The notes: generated from the letters alone by a model not told the origin. Shown: positions 1 through 8,088, counted from the stretch's first letter. The stretch: 64,000 bases of DNA from Flavobacterium sp. (GCA_016721735.1 JADKHM010000015.1:124001-188000); one strand, 5' to 3'. Numbers and translations are program-made.

Positions 1-550
1 TTTGGTACAATTCGTCTTTCAATTTCAACATCTCGCGAAGATTGATTTCCATGTCTGTGGCAACACCTTGTGCACCTCCAGATGGTTGGTGAATCATCAC
101 TCTTGAATGTGGTAAAGCAGAACGTTTTCCAGCAGCACCTGCACACAATAAAACGGCTCCCATCGAAGCAGCCATTCCGGTGCAAATTGTTGCTACATCT
201 GGCTTGATGTATTGCATAGTATCGTAAATACCGAGACCTGCATACACACTTCCACCTGGTGAATTCAAATAGATTTGGATGTCTTTGGAGGCATCTGCAC
301 TTTCCAAAAACAGCAATTGCGCTTGTACAATATTCGCGATTTGATCGTCGATTCCTGTTCCTAAAAAGATGATTCTATCCATCATCAAACGAGAGAAAAC
401 ATCCAATTGAGAAACATTCAACTGACGTTCTTCGATGATATATGGCGTCATATTCGTTGGTGTCATTGCATTCACGATTTTGTCGTAATACAAATTATTT
501 ACACCATGGTGTTTTGTAGCAAATTTTTTAAATTCTTTACCGTAGTTCAT
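1..550 (-). CDS. clpP: ATP-dependent Clp protease proteolytic subunit ClpP (C-terminus beyond window)
   Basis: Serine peptidase of the Clp complex, which degrades unfolded or tagged cytoplasmic proteins handed over by ClpX or another Clp ATPase. About 183 N-terminal residues are visible from the ATG at 550; the family is usually around 200-220 residues, so the C-terminus, including the catalytic Asp, lies left of the window. Seen: the NSPGGSVYAG loop (about residues 96-105), the nucleophile Ser129 in GMAASMG, and the catalytic His154 in MIHQPSGG. The gene lies 89 bp downstream of tig on the same strand, a common bacterial order that joins ribosome-bound folding with proteolysis. A TAnnTTTG box and a hairpin lie in the gap, so it may have its own promoter. 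Identification is firm. Confidence 0.96.
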   Translation of the reverse strand, partial: MNYGKEFKKFATKHHGVNNLYYDKIVNAMTPTNMTPYIIEERQLNVSQLDVFSRLMMDRIIFLGTGIDDQIANIVQAQLLFLESADASKDIQIYLNSPGGSVYAGLGIYDTMQYIKPDVATICTGMAASMGAVLLCAGAAGKRSALPHSRVMIHQPSGGAQGVATDMEINLREMLKLKDELYQ

Positions 551-577
551 AGTAGGATTTTCTTTTTTATAGCATTT

Positions 578-615
578 AAAAAAACAAATGAGCGTCAAAG
601 TTTTACATTTGACGC
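578..615 (-). terminator. Hairpin plus T-run between tig and clpP
   Basis: Read on the minus strand, an 8-bp perfect stem (GCGTCAAA / TTTGACGC, 8-nt loop) at 592-615 is followed a few bases later by seven Ts (578-584). It could end tig transcripts. It lies just downstream of a TAnnTTTG box, so it would also sit in the leader of a clpP transcript starting there. Confidence 0.55.
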
Positions 616-616
616 C

Positions 617-624
617 CAAATATA
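617..624 (-). promoter_or_regulatory. Candidate -7 box upstream of clpP
   Basis: TATATTTG on the minus strand matches the Bacteroidota sigma-A -7 consensus TAnnTTTG. It lies about 67 bp upstream of the clpP ATG and 16-23 bp beyond the tig stop. I see no convincing -33 TTG partner, so support is limited. Confidence 0.35.
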
Positions 625-639
625 TGGATTTATTTTGAT

Positions 640-1965
640 TTATTCGCCGTAAGAGGCTGCAATAAATTCTTGGTAAGTCACTTCTTTAGTAGCTGCGTTT
701 GCTTTTTCTTTAAAAATTTGCAACATTTTTTCGCTTACTACTTGTTGTGAAAGTCGTCTTACTTCTTCTTGATTAGATAGTACACGCGCCACAATTCCTT
801 CCACTTCTTCCTCACTTGGATTCATTTGACCGTATTGCGCCATCTGAGCACGAATGGCTTTCGACGTATACGCTTTCAAATCTTCAAAAGTGATTTGGAT
901 GTTATTTTGCGCAAGTGCTTTCCCTTCTATAAGTTGAAAACGCAAACCTTTTTCAGATCTTTCAAATTCAAATTTTGCTTCTTCTGCTGATAATTTTTTC
1001 TCTCCAGTGGTTTGCAACCATTTGATTAGAAACTCAGCAGGCAAGTCAAACTTAGTATTGTCTATTAAGAAATTCGTCACATCAGCCATCAATTTTTGGT
1101 CGGCTTGTAGTGCGAATTGATTCTCAGCGTCTTCTTTGATTTTTTCTTTCAATTCATCGAGTGAAGCAATTTTTCCCTCTCCGAAAAGTCTGTCGAAAAG
1201 CGCTTGATTTAGTTCTGCCAAATCAGTTCCGTTAATAGATTCGATGGTAAACGTAACGTCAACATCCAATCCGTGTACGTCATCATGACTCACTTTTAAA
1301 TAATCCATCAACATGTGATCGTCCTCAAACAAGCCTTTGGTTTTTAAAGTGACAACATCGCCTACTTTTTTACCAAGGAATGAAGCGCCTGTTTTCTTGT
1401 CTTTAAAAATATCCAACGCAAAGGTTGACTTCGCATTGATTCCTTTATCTTCATTGATGAATGTTCCGGTAACGTCAGAATTCTCAACAACCACTTCTTG
1501 TGGAATTGGCGTTCCAAATTGTTTTTGAATTCGAGTAACTTGATCGTCGATTAATTTATCGTCTGCTTTTACGATATATTTGATAATGTCGTTTTTAGCG
1601 TCTAGGTTCAATTCGAAATCTGGCGCCAAACCAATTTCGTATTCGAAAGTTAATTCCTCATCATCCCAAGAAAAATTCTCGTTGATTTTTGGTAGTGGTG
1701 AACCCAACAAATTCAATCGTTCAGATTCTAAATAGCGTGTCAAAGCCAATTCAACAACTTTGTTTACTTCTTCTACTTTGATTGCTTTTCCGTATTGTTT
1801 CTCAACCAAATCTTTAGGAACTTGTCCTTTTCTAAAACCTTTTACCGTAGCTAAAGGCATTTTTTCATTGATTCTTTTTTGCACTTGTCCTTTATAATCC
1901 ATGTGCACGACTTGCATCACGATTACTTCGTTTACCGCATCAATTGCGACTCTTTTAATATCCAT
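640..1965 (-). CDS. tig: Trigger factor
   Basis: Ribosome-associated chaperone that meets nascent chains at the exit tunnel. The 441-residue length is normal for the family. The N-terminal domain holds the ribosome-docking signature GFRKGQVP at residues 43-50. A weakly conserved PPIase-like middle domain follows, then a long helical C-terminal chaperone region rich in Glu, Gln and Lys. It starts at an ATG preceded by a promoter-like pair of boxes (TTG, 20-bp spacer, TAATTTTG). clpP follows on the same strand. In Bacteroidota the PPIase domain is often divergent, so prolyl isomerase activity should not be assumed. Confidence 0.95.
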   Translation of the reverse strand: MDIKRVAIDAVNEVIVMQVVHMDYKGQVQKRINEKMPLATVKGFRKGQVPKDLVEKQYGKAIKVEEVNKVVELALTRYLESERLNLLGSPLPKINENFSWDDEELTFEYEIGLAPDFELNLDAKNDIIKYIVKADDKLIDDQVTRIQKQFGTPIPQEVVVENSDVTGTFINEDKGINAKSTFALDIFKDKKTGASFLGKKVGDVVTLKTKGLFEDDHMLMDYLKVSHDDVHGLDVDVTFTIESINGTDLAELNQALFDRLFGEGKIASLDELKEKIKEDAENQFALQADQKLMADVTNFLIDNTKFDLPAEFLIKWLQTTGEKKLSAEEAKFEFERSEKGLRFQLIEGKALAQNNIQITFEDLKAYTSKAIRAQMAQYGQMNPSEEEVEGIVARVLSNQEEVRRLSQQVVSEKMLQIFKEKANAATKEVTYQEFIAASYGE

Positions 1966-1979
1966 TGTGATCTTTTTAC

Positions 1980-2023
1980 ATAATAAAATTGGGTGGCAAA
2001 ATTAGGACATTTTAACCACCCAA
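1980..2023 (-). terminator. Terminator after the small membrane protein gene
   Basis: An 8-bp stem (TTGGGTGG / CCACCCAA, plus positions 1989-1996 and 2016-2023) with a 19-nt loop is followed on the minus strand by a T-rich tract. It fits the end of the 2051-2392 transcript. The tig promoter boxes overlap it, so the two signals share DNA. Confidence 0.5.
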
Positions 2024-2027
2024 GCAA
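1997..2027 (-). promoter_or_regulatory. Promoter for tig
   Basis: On the minus strand a TTG (2025-2027), a 20-bp spacer and TAATTTTG (1997-2004) fit the Bacteroidota sigma-A promoter pattern (TTG, 17-23 bp, TAnnTTTG). The box lies 31 bp upstream of the trigger factor ATG. It is inside the loop of the hairpin that ends the preceding gene. Confidence 0.6.
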
Positions 2028-2050
2028 GTTTTTATTCTTTTGAAATTGTT

Positions 2051-2392
2051 TTATTTATCCTTTGGATTTTTAAATAAAATCGACTGTGAAATCGATAGAA
2101 TTAAACTGAAAAACACGGCGGTCCAAAAGCTCTCGACGTGAAATCCGCCAACGATTTTTGTACACAGTAAAATAATCAACGCATTGATGACGAGCAAAAA
2201 CAAGCCAAACGTCACAATCGTGATGGGTAAGGTGAATAAAATGAGAATAGGCTTTACAAAAATGTTGAGTAGCCCTAGTACTACGGCGACAATCAGCGAG
2301 GTCGTGAAAGTATCAACTGAAACTCCTGGCATGAAGTGCGCTATGACGACAACTAAAACGGCAGTGATCAATATTCGAAAAAGTAAATTCAT
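2051..2392 (-). CDS. Small four-helix membrane protein, phage-holin superfamily IV type
   Basis: A 113-residue, very hydrophobic protein with about four membrane segments (roughly residues 4-22, 27-45, 50-77 and 88-106), only short polar links and a Lys/Asp-rich C-terminal end. The pattern and the KPIL / LP.TIVTFGLF core match the four-helix family often called phage holin family protein (the 4TMS holin-like Pfam family). These are usually chromosomal and not tied to phage. No phage gene is near, so lysis is not implied and the real role is unknown. It stands alone between tig and a divergent secreted-protein gene, with its own terminator. Confidence 0.75.
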   Translation of the reverse strand: MNLLFRILITAVLVVVIAHFMPGVSVDTFTTSLIVAVVLGLLNIFVKPILILFTLPITIVTFGLFLLVINALIILLCTKIVGGFHVESFWTAVFFSLILSISQSILFKNPKDK

Positions 2393-2543
2393 AAATTCTC
2401 TATTAAATTACATTCAAATATATAAAAAAGCCAAGCCGTTTTTGATATAATGGCAATTCATAGTAAAATTAACTTGAATTCGATTTCAGTATAAACTAAA
2501 TTTCGTTAACTTTATAATCTATAAACCTGTAAAATAATAGCTT

Positions 2544-3899
2544 ATGAAAAATCTATACCTATTTTTAGTTTGTTTTATTTCATTGAATCTTAGTGCGCAG
2601 TTCTGGACAGAAGTAGCGCCTTTTGCTAATGATGCTGGTTTTGTTCCTCGACAGATTTCAATCGTAGATAATAATGTAGTTTGGGTTAATGGCGCTAATC
2701 CATCAGAAATTTCAATTCAAAAGTGGAGCCGTTCTTTAGATAGCGGACTTACTTGGGAAGAAGGAACTATTGATTTGGGAAATGCGGCATTGCAAGTGAG
2801 CTCCATATATGCTTTATCAGCAGAAAAAGCTTACGTCTCGGCTTTTTCTACAGACGGTATAACTTTAGGAGGTGTTTGGGTTACCACTGACAGCGGTGCG
2901 ACATGGACCCAACAGACAACGGCATTGTTTAACGCTCCATTGGAGTCATTCCCTAATTTTATTCATTTTTTCGATAACGAAAATGGAATTGTAGCTGGAG
3001 ATCCTGAAAACGGCTATTTCGAGATTTACACCACTACAGATGGCGGACAGAATTGGACACGAGTTCCATCGCAGAACATGCCTACAATAAATAATGAAGA
3101 ATACGGATACTCTTTAAAATTTGAAGCGAGAGATAATTCGGTATGGTTTGGAACCAATAAAGGACGGCTTTTTAAATCTGATGATAAAGGGTTGAATTGG
3201 GTCGCTTACCAAACTCCGTTATCAGACTTCTCTTCAGGCGTGATTGCTGGCGATTTTGCTTTCAAGAATTCAAATGATGGCTTGCTAATTTCAAGCACAT
3301 GGTCGATATGGAAAACTACTGATGGCGGGGCTAATTGGACACTTATGACCAATAGCACTAATGACCAAAGCTGTTTTAATTATGATATTGAACGTGTTCC
3401 TGGAACGACAGATGCTTATTTTGCTTGGGGCGAAAAAGCAGCTAATGGAGAAAGAAGCTCTACTTATTCGCTCAACGGCGGTTTCTTATGGGATGATTTA
3501 AGTAATAATATCCCGAACGTCACTCCGATTCAGGTGAAATTTAAAAGTAGTACGGTTGGTTTCTGTATTGGAAACGAACTTCCAAATTCGCTGGCAACAA
3601 AATTCTACAAACTTACAGACCCTCTTAATGTATTAGGAGGCACTTTAAGTAATGCAACGTTTAATACTAATCATGTAACTGTTTTTCCAAATCCAACACG
3701 AGATATTTTACGGATTTCTTCTAATGCAATTCAAGAAGTAAAGGTTGTTGATCTTGATGGGAAATTGCTTTTTGAAAAACAGTATCTAAATTTAAAAGAA
3801 ACTACAGTAGATATTTCAAATTTTACATCGGGAATCTACGTGGTGAAAATTACGCTTCAAGACGGGACATCTGCAATGAAAAAAATCATAAAGTACTAG
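2544..3899 (+). CDS. Secreted beta-propeller-like protein with T9SS type A sorting domain
   Basis: A 451-residue protein with a signal peptide (residues 1-18, ending LSAQ). The body has repeated blades of the sialidase/VPS10 or YCF48-like type, shown by recurring W.TTD.G..W motifs (for example VWVTTDSGATW, IYTTTDGGQNW, IWKTTDGGANW). The last ~75 residues form a T9SS type A sorting domain: the FPNPTRD motif, VVDLDGKLLF, then ISNFTSGIYVVKI. It should cross the inner membrane by Sec and then be exported and attached to the surface or released by T9SS. No catalytic site is recognisable, so the ligand is unknown. It is a single-gene unit closed by a strong terminator shared with the convergent hydrolase. 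Confidence 0.85.
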   Translation: MKNLYLFLVCFISLNLSAQFWTEVAPFANDAGFVPRQISIVDNNVVWVNGANPSEISIQKWSRSLDSGLTWEEGTIDLGNAALQVSSIYALSAEKAYVSAFSTDGITLGGVWVTTDSGATWTQQTTALFNAPLESFPNFIHFFDNENGIVAGDPENGYFEIYTTTDGGQNWTRVPSQNMPTINNEEYGYSLKFEARDNSVWFGTNKGRLFKSDDKGLNWVAYQTPLSDFSSGVIAGDFAFKNSNDGLLISSTWSIWKTTDGGANWTLMTNSTNDQSCFNYDIERVPGTTDAYFAWGEKAANGERSSTYSLNGGFLWDDLSNNIPNVTPIQVKFKSSTVGFCIGNELPNSLATKFYKLTDPLNVLGGTLSNATFNTNHVTVFPNPTRDILRISSNAIQEVKVVDLDGKLLFEKQYLNLKETTVDISNFTSGIYVVKITLQDGTSAMKKIIKY

Positions 3900-3923
3900 A
3901 AACAATAGAAATTGACTAACAAA

Positions 3924-3964
3924 AAAAGCCTGAATCATAAGTGAATTCAGGCTTTTGCTTTTTT
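3924..3964. terminator. Bidirectional terminator between convergent genes
   Basis: A 12-bp stem (AAAAGCCTGAAT at 3924-3935 pairing with ATTCAGGCTTTT at 3945-3956) with a 9-nt loop has A and T runs on both flanks. It can therefore end transcripts from the T9SS protein gene and from the hydrolase gene on the other strand. Confidence 0.85.
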
Positions 3965-3967
3965 GAT

Positions 3968-4762
3968 TTATTGCAGAAAGTTTGCTGTGATTTCAAAAAA
4001 CACTTTCGGATTCTCCGCATGTAGCCAATGCCCTACATTGGGAATGGTTTCGAAAACTGCAACTGGAAAATGATTTTTGATGTTTTCAAAATCTTCGTCT
4101 TTAATGTACTTGGAGTTGCCGCCACGAATAAACAATGTAGGTTTATCAAAATGCGAATTTGCAGGAAGCGCCGTTCCGATGTTCTCAATTTCACGATTAA
4201 AGACGGCTAAGTTGAAACGAAACGCCAACTGCTCAGGCGTTTGCCAATAAAGACTTTTGAGCAAAAATTGTCGGGTTCCGAAATCTGGAATATATTGAGC
4301 GACGATCGCATCGACTTCGGTTCTAGAAGGTTTTTGAGAAAAATCGACAGCGTTGAGTCCAGCGAGGATTTCTTGATGATGTGGCGCATAGTATTTCGGA
4401 CCGATGTCACCCACAATCAACTTGTGAATCAAATCGGGATGTTCGACTGCCAACAGCATCGCTACTTTTCCGCCCATAGAATGTCCAATAATATCGATGT
4501 TGCTCAGATTCTTTTCTTGGCAATACTCGAGGATATCTTGCACCATGACTTCGTAATTGAAAATATCCGAATGGAAACTTCTTCCGTGATTGCGCAGGTC
4601 GAGCATGTGCACTTCGTAACCCAAAGTGGCGTATTGCGTGCCTAGCGTTTTCCAGTTGTCGGACATGCCAAGGAATCCATGGAGAATGAGGAGTGGTTTT
4701 GCTACGCCAGTTCGGGCTATACCCTCGTGTGCCGGAGCTTCTATTTTGGAGTAGAGTGTCAT
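3968..4762 (-). CDS. Alpha/beta hydrolase, YbfF-type esterase
   Basis: A 264-residue alpha/beta-hydrolase. The oxyanion region is LHGFLGMSDNW (about residues 28-38), the nucleophile elbow is GHSMGG with Ser95, and the catalytic His lies in NVGHWLH near the C-terminus. These fit the YbfF/acyl-hydrolase subgroup; substrate unknown. I chose the ATG at 4762. The frame stays open upstream to 4879, but that extension is translated from an intergenic hairpin repeat and a GTTGTGG-type heptamer array and has no hydrolase similarity. pdxJ lies upstream on the same strand, with the repeat in the gap. Confidence 0.85.
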   Translation of the reverse strand: MTLYSKIEAPAHEGIARTGVAKPLLILHGFLGMSDNWKTLGTQYATLGYEVHMLDLRNHGRSFHSDIFNYEVMVQDILEYCQEKNLSNIDIIGHSMGGKVAMLLAVEHPDLIHKLIVGDIGPKYYAPHHQEILAGLNAVDFSQKPSRTEVDAIVAQYIPDFGTRQFLLKSLYWQTPEQLAFRFNLAVFNREIENIGTALPANSHFDKPTLFIRGGNSKYIKDEDFENIKNHFPVAVFETIPNVGHWLHAENPKVFFEITANFLQ

Positions 4763-4771
4763 TTGTTGTCG

Positions 4772-4795
4772 GTTGTGGGTTGTGAGTTGTGGGTT
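4772..4795 (-). repeat. Heptamer tandem repeat upstream of the hydrolase start
   Basis: On the plus strand GTTGTGG, GTTGTGA and GTTGTGG follow one another directly, then GTT. The array lies 10-33 bp upstream of the hydrolase ATG (4762), where a leader or ribosome-binding region would be. Copy-number change there could alter expression, but nothing here shows that it does. Confidence 0.7.
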
Positions 4796-4802
4796 TGCGT
4801 GA

Positions 4803-4866
4803 GGGATAGTAGAGGAAATCCTTTTGTGACGTTGTTCGGCGCAAAAGATTGCAACGGATAGCCCGA
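4803..4866 (-). repeat. Intergenic hairpin repeat, copy C (reverse orientation)
   Basis: Read on the minus strand it holds ATCTTTTGCGCCGAAC, then CACAAAAGGATTTCC, CTACTATC. This is the core of copies A (23751-23833) and B (38386-38463). The CTTTTG and CAAAAG arms can pair. The left arm has diverged most. It separates pdxJ from the hydrolase gene. Confidence 0.7.
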
Positions 4867-4885
4867 CCCTTGTGGTCACGCCTTA

Positions 4886-5599
4886 TTATTTTAATTTATT
4901 CAAATACATATTGACCACATTGTCGAGTCCGAGATAAAGCGATTCACAAATCAGCGCGTGCCCAATAGAAACTTCGAGAAGGCCAGGAATATTTTGTTTG
5001 AAAAACTGAATATTGTCGAGGCTTAGATCGTGCCCGGCGTTGATTCCGAGTCCCAATTCGTTGGCTAATTCAGCCGCTTTAACATAGGGTTCGATGCCGT
5101 TTTTGTTTCCCAAACCATATTCGTGCGCAAAGCTTTCCGTATACAATTCGATCCGATCTGTTCCGGTCGCTTTGGCTCCTTCGATCATTTTTAGAACCGG
5201 ATCGACGAAGATAGAAGTTCGGATATTATGGCGTTGAAATTCTTGAATCACCTCTGTGAGATAGGCTTGGTGCTCGATGGTATTCCAGCCTGCACTTGAG
5301 GTAATCGCGCCAATGGCGTCGGGCACTAATGTTACTTGCGTGGGTTTGGTTTCGAGGACTAAGTCGATAAAATTGTGTTGCGGATTGCCTTCGATGTTGA
5401 ATTCGGTGTAAACGACTGGCTTTAAATCGCGGGCATCTTGATATCGAATATGTCGCTCGTCCGGTCGCGGATGAATCGTGATACCTTGTGCTCCGAACTG
5501 CTGGATGTCTTTGGCAACTTGCAGTAGGTTGGGAACATTTCCGCCACGAGCATTTCGTAAGGTGGCGATTTTGTTGATGTTTACGCTTAACTTTGTCAT
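4886..5599 (-). CDS. pdxJ: Pyridoxine 5'-phosphate synthase
   Basis: Condenses 1-deoxy-D-xylulose 5-phosphate with 3-amino-2-oxopropyl phosphate to make pyridoxine 5'-phosphate, the ring-closing step of DXP-dependent vitamin B6 synthesis in the cytoplasm. At 237 residues it has the normal TIM-barrel length. Seen: the N-terminal LSVNINKIATLRNARGG block, IHPRPDERHI, TLVPD, FVDP and NAGHDLSLDN, all typical PdxJ strand-end motifs. The hydrolase lies downstream on the same strand across a repeat. A TATTTTTG box lies 18-25 bp upstream of the ATG. Confidence 0.95.
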   Translation of the reverse strand: MTKLSVNINKIATLRNARGGNVPNLLQVAKDIQQFGAQGITIHPRPDERHIRYQDARDLKPVVYTEFNIEGNPQHNFIDLVLETKPTQVTLVPDAIGAITSSAGWNTIEHQAYLTEVIQEFQRHNIRTSIFVDPVLKMIEGAKATGTDRIELYTESFAHEYGLGNKNGIEPYVKAAELANELGLGINAGHDLSLDNIQFFKQNIPGLLEVSIGHALICESLYLGLDNVVNMYLNKLK

Positions 5600-5616
5600 G
5601 ATGTAAATAGTTGTGG

Positions 5617-5624
5617 CAAAAATA
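5617..5624 (-). promoter_or_regulatory. Candidate -7 box for pdxJ
   Basis: TATTTTTG on the minus strand fits TAnnTTTG and lies 18 bp upstream of the pdxJ ATG. No clear TTG lies 17-23 bp further upstream. Confidence 0.4.
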
Positions 5625-5649
5625 CAAAGTTAATGTAGGTGGTATTGTA

Positions 5650-5657
5650 TAAATTTG
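5650..5657 (+). promoter_or_regulatory. Candidate -7 box for the CBS-nadK unit
   Basis: TAAATTTG fits TAnnTTTG and lies 33 bp upstream of the CBS-protein ATG at 5690, in the divergent gap with pdxJ. A -33 partner is not evident. Its position supports starting the CBS protein at 5690, because an upstream start would place the box inside the coding region. Confidence 0.4.
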
Positions 5658-5689
5658 ATTATTTTGCATCGAGTAATAGTAAGAAAAAC

Positions 5690-6349
5690 ATGACTGAAAT
5701 TAGAGACTGCATCAATAGCGATTTTAAAGCCATCAATAGCACGGACACGGTGATTGAAGTGCAAGACTTTTTCCATGAATTGACCTTTACGCATTTTCCA
5801 GTATTGGACGAGGGCGTTTATATGGGCTGTATTGCTTTGGATGATGTGGATACGTTTGATGCTGATAAAAAGATTAGCGATTATCGCTATACGTTGGAGC
5901 CTTTTTTCGCGAGAAATTCGATGATGTGGTTGGATGTTTTAGAGGTTTTCGCTAAGAATCATTCGAATGTGGTTCCGGTTTTAGATGAAAACAATTTGTA
6001 TGTCGGATATTATGAATTGGATGACATTATCAAGTTTTTCCACGAAACCCCATTTTTGAAGGAGCCAGGCGGCATTATTGTCGTTCAGAAACCCATCGTT
6101 GATTATTCGATGAGTCAAATTGCTCAGATTGTTGAGAGTAATAATGGCAGACTACTAGGATTGTTTATTTCTGAGGCAACATCTGATTTGGTTCAAATAA
6201 CAATCAAGATTAGTTTGGGAGCGATGAATGATATTATTCAAACCTTTAGAAGATACAACTACGAAATTATTTCCGAGCATCAAGAGGACACGTATATCAC
6301 CAACTTGAAAGAACGTTCTGATTATTTGGATAAATACTTGAACATGTAA
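5690..6349 (+). CDS. CBS-domain protein
   Basis: A 219-residue cytoplasmic protein with a tandem CBS pair in roughly residues 1-120 (motifs FPVLDEG, VPVLDENNLYVGYYE). The C-terminal ~80 residues (from about 130) have an ACT-like alternation of strands and helices. CBS pairs generally bind adenosine nucleotides and act as regulatory modules; the target here is unknown. I chose the ATG at 5690 over an in-frame codon at 5639, since the extension covers the promoter region. nadK starts 3 bp after the stop, so the two are almost certainly co-transcribed and a link to nucleotide or NAD metabolism is a reasonable inference. Confidence 0.8.
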   Translation: MTEIRDCINSDFKAINSTDTVIEVQDFFHELTFTHFPVLDEGVYMGCIALDDVDTFDADKKISDYRYTLEPFFARNSMMWLDVLEVFAKNHSNVVPVLDENNLYVGYYELDDIIKFFHETPFLKEPGGIIVVQKPIVDYSMSQIAQIVESNNGRLLGLFISEATSDLVQITIKISLGAMNDIIQTFRRYNYEIISEHQEDTYITNLKERSDYLDKYLNM

Positions 6350-6351
6350 CT

Positions 6352-7236
6352 ATGAAAGTCGCCATCTACGGACAATACTACCAAAACAGCACTGAGCCTA
6401 TTATCAAAGATATTTTCGTTTTCTTTAATAGAAATAGTGTAGAAATGGTTATTGAGTCGGAATTCTTAGCCATGTTGTATGACAAGAAAATCGTCGAGAA
6501 ACAATACAAAACTTTTGATTCTCATACGGAGCTGGATGCTAGTTTTGATATGCTCATTAGTATCGGCGGAGATGGTACTATGCTCCGAGCAGCTACGTTA
6601 GCAGGGAATTCTGGCATTCCGTTGTTAGGTGTAAACGCAGGCAGATTGGGGTTTTTGGCTTCCGTTCAAAAAGAAAACATTGCCAATTTTTTGCAATTGG
6701 TCATTGAGAAAAAATATACTATTTCCCCACGAAGTTTGTTGTCTTTACGATGTATTCCGGAAAATGAAAACATCCAAGAACTTAATTTTGCGCTTAACGA
6801 AATATCGGTGAGTAGAAAAGACACCACTTCGATGATTACCATTGAAACCTATTTGAACGATGAATATCTCAATTCCTATTGGGCCGATGGATTAATTATT
6901 GCCACGCCAACGGGCTCGACAGGTTATTCCTTGAGTTGCGGTGGTCCAATCTTGACGCCAGATGTATCTAGTTTTGTTTTAACACCAATTGCGCCGCATA
7001 ATTTGAATGCGCGTCCTTTGGTCATACCTGATTCTACTGAAATCCGCTTAAAGGTTTCTGGCCGTGAGGAATTTTATCTCGTTTCTTTAGATTCTAGAAT
7101 TGCGTCCTTGAAAAATGAGTCCACCTTGATTATTAAAAAAACGCCATATCAAATTAACATGGTTGAAATTGAAGGCGAAACATTTTTAAAAACACTTCGA
7201 AATAAATTATTGTGGGGAGAGGATAAGAGAAACTAA
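6352..7236 (+). CDS. nadK: NAD kinase
   Basis: Phosphorylates NAD+ to NADP+ with ATP or polyphosphate, the only route to NADP. The 294-residue length is normal. Seen: the GGDGTML motif at residues 72-78 with the catalytic Asp74, the LNEISVSRKD block, and the substrate-binding region DGLIIATPTGSTGYSLSCGG. It sits 3 bp behind the CBS-protein gene in one operon. It is followed by a gap with a promoter-like box before the DUF6089 gene. Confidence 0.96.
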   Translation: MKVAIYGQYYQNSTEPIIKDIFVFFNRNSVEMVIESEFLAMLYDKKIVEKQYKTFDSHTELDASFDMLISIGGDGTMLRAATLAGNSGIPLLGVNAGRLGFLASVQKENIANFLQLVIEKKYTISPRSLLSLRCIPENENIQELNFALNEISVSRKDTTSMITIETYLNDEYLNSYWADGLIIATPTGSTGYSLSCGGPILTPDVSSFVLTPIAPHNLNARPLVIPDSTEIRLKVSGREEFYLVSLDSRIASLKNESTLIIKKTPYQINMVEIEGETFLKTLRNKLLWGEDKRN

Positions 7237-7348
7237 GTTCTTTAATTTTCGAACACTAATTCCTGAATTTTTGCGTTTTCTTTTGCCTGTAATTGACAAA
7301 TTTTAGGCGATTACAAACTGTTTTGCTATAAATTACTAGAAAACCCAC

Positions 7349-7385
7349 TTTGATGTTAAATAAGACGTCATAATTATTATATTTG
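7349..7385 (+). promoter_or_regulatory. Candidate promoter for the DUF6089-uppS-bamA unit
   Basis: TATATTTG at 7378-7385 fits TAnnTTTG and lies 18 bp upstream of the ATG at 7404. A TTTG at 7349-7352 could be the -33 element, but the 25-bp spacer is a little longer than the usual 17-23 bp. Confidence 0.45.
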
Positions 7386-7403
7386 CACGCTATTTTTGAA
7401 TGA

Positions 7404-8087
7404 ATGAATAGAATTTTTTTTGCGTTTTTTTTCCTTTTAATAAGCATCTCGTCTGAGGCACAAATTCATGAATTTGGTGTTTTTTTAGGCGGGAGTAATT
7501 TTATTGGAGATATTGGACCTACCGACTATATTGCGCCTAAGAAGCCTGCTTTTGGTTTGCTGTATAAATGGAATAGAAGTCCACGTCATACCTGGAGATT
7601 TTCGTATATGCAAACGAGATTGAGTTCATATGACGAAGATTCCGATATGGAGTCTAGAATTGAAAGAGATTTTCGCTTTAAGAATGACATACAAGAGTTT
7701 AGTGCTGGACTAGAATTTGATTTTTTTGATTTTGATTTGCATGATTCTCAACCGAAATTCACGCCCTATGTTTTTACGGGATTAAGTTATCTTAGGTATG
7801 ATAGCCTATATTTTCAAAATGGAGTATACAAAAAAGACTCGTCTAGAGGAACTATCGCCATTCCGATGATTGTAGGATTTAAGGGGCGTATTTTTGAGAC
7901 GTTTGTTCTCGGATTTGAAGTGGGCGCTCGAACCACGCTTGCAGATGACATTGATGGAAGCGCACCTAGAAGTTCAAAATATAGCAATCAGAAATTTGGC
8001 AATTTGACCAGTAAAGATTGGTATGTTTTTACCGGGATTACATTAACGTATACTTTTGGCGACAAACCTTGTTTTTGTGCTGATTAA
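7404..8087 (+). CDS. DUF6089-type outer-membrane protein
   Basis: A 227-residue exported protein. The signal peptide covers about residues 1-20 (ending SSEAQ). The mature part reads as an eight-strand-type outer-membrane barrel with alternating polar and hydrophobic strands and aromatic strand ends (FGLLYKW, WRFSYMQTRL, FTPYVFTGLSYLRY, VFTGITLTYTFG). It matches the DUF6089 family found next to nadK, uppS and bamA in Flavobacteriia. Its function is not known; position just before uppS (1 bp gap) and bamA suggests a role in outer-membrane assembly. The C-terminus carries an odd CFC cluster (KPCFCAD). Confidence 0.75.
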   Translation: MNRIFFAFFFLLISISSEAQIHEFGVFLGGSNFIGDIGPTDYIAPKKPAFGLLYKWNRSPRHTWRFSYMQTRLSSYDEDSDMESRIERDFRFKNDIQEFSAGLEFDFFDFDLHDSQPKFTPYVFTGLSYLRYDSLYFQNGVYKKDSSRGTIAIPMIVGFKGRIFETFVLGFEVGARTTLADDIDGSAPRSSKYSNQKFGNLTSKDWYVFTGITLTYTFGDKPCFCAD

Positions 8088-8088
8088 T

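Noticed and set aside
2051..2392. Phage holin suggesting a prophage
   Set aside because: No other phage gene is nearby and this four-helix family is commonly a normal chromosomal membrane protein.
4763..4879. Longer N-terminus for the alpha/beta hydrolase
   Set aside because: The extension is translated from an intergenic hairpin repeat and a heptamer array and shows no hydrolase similarity.
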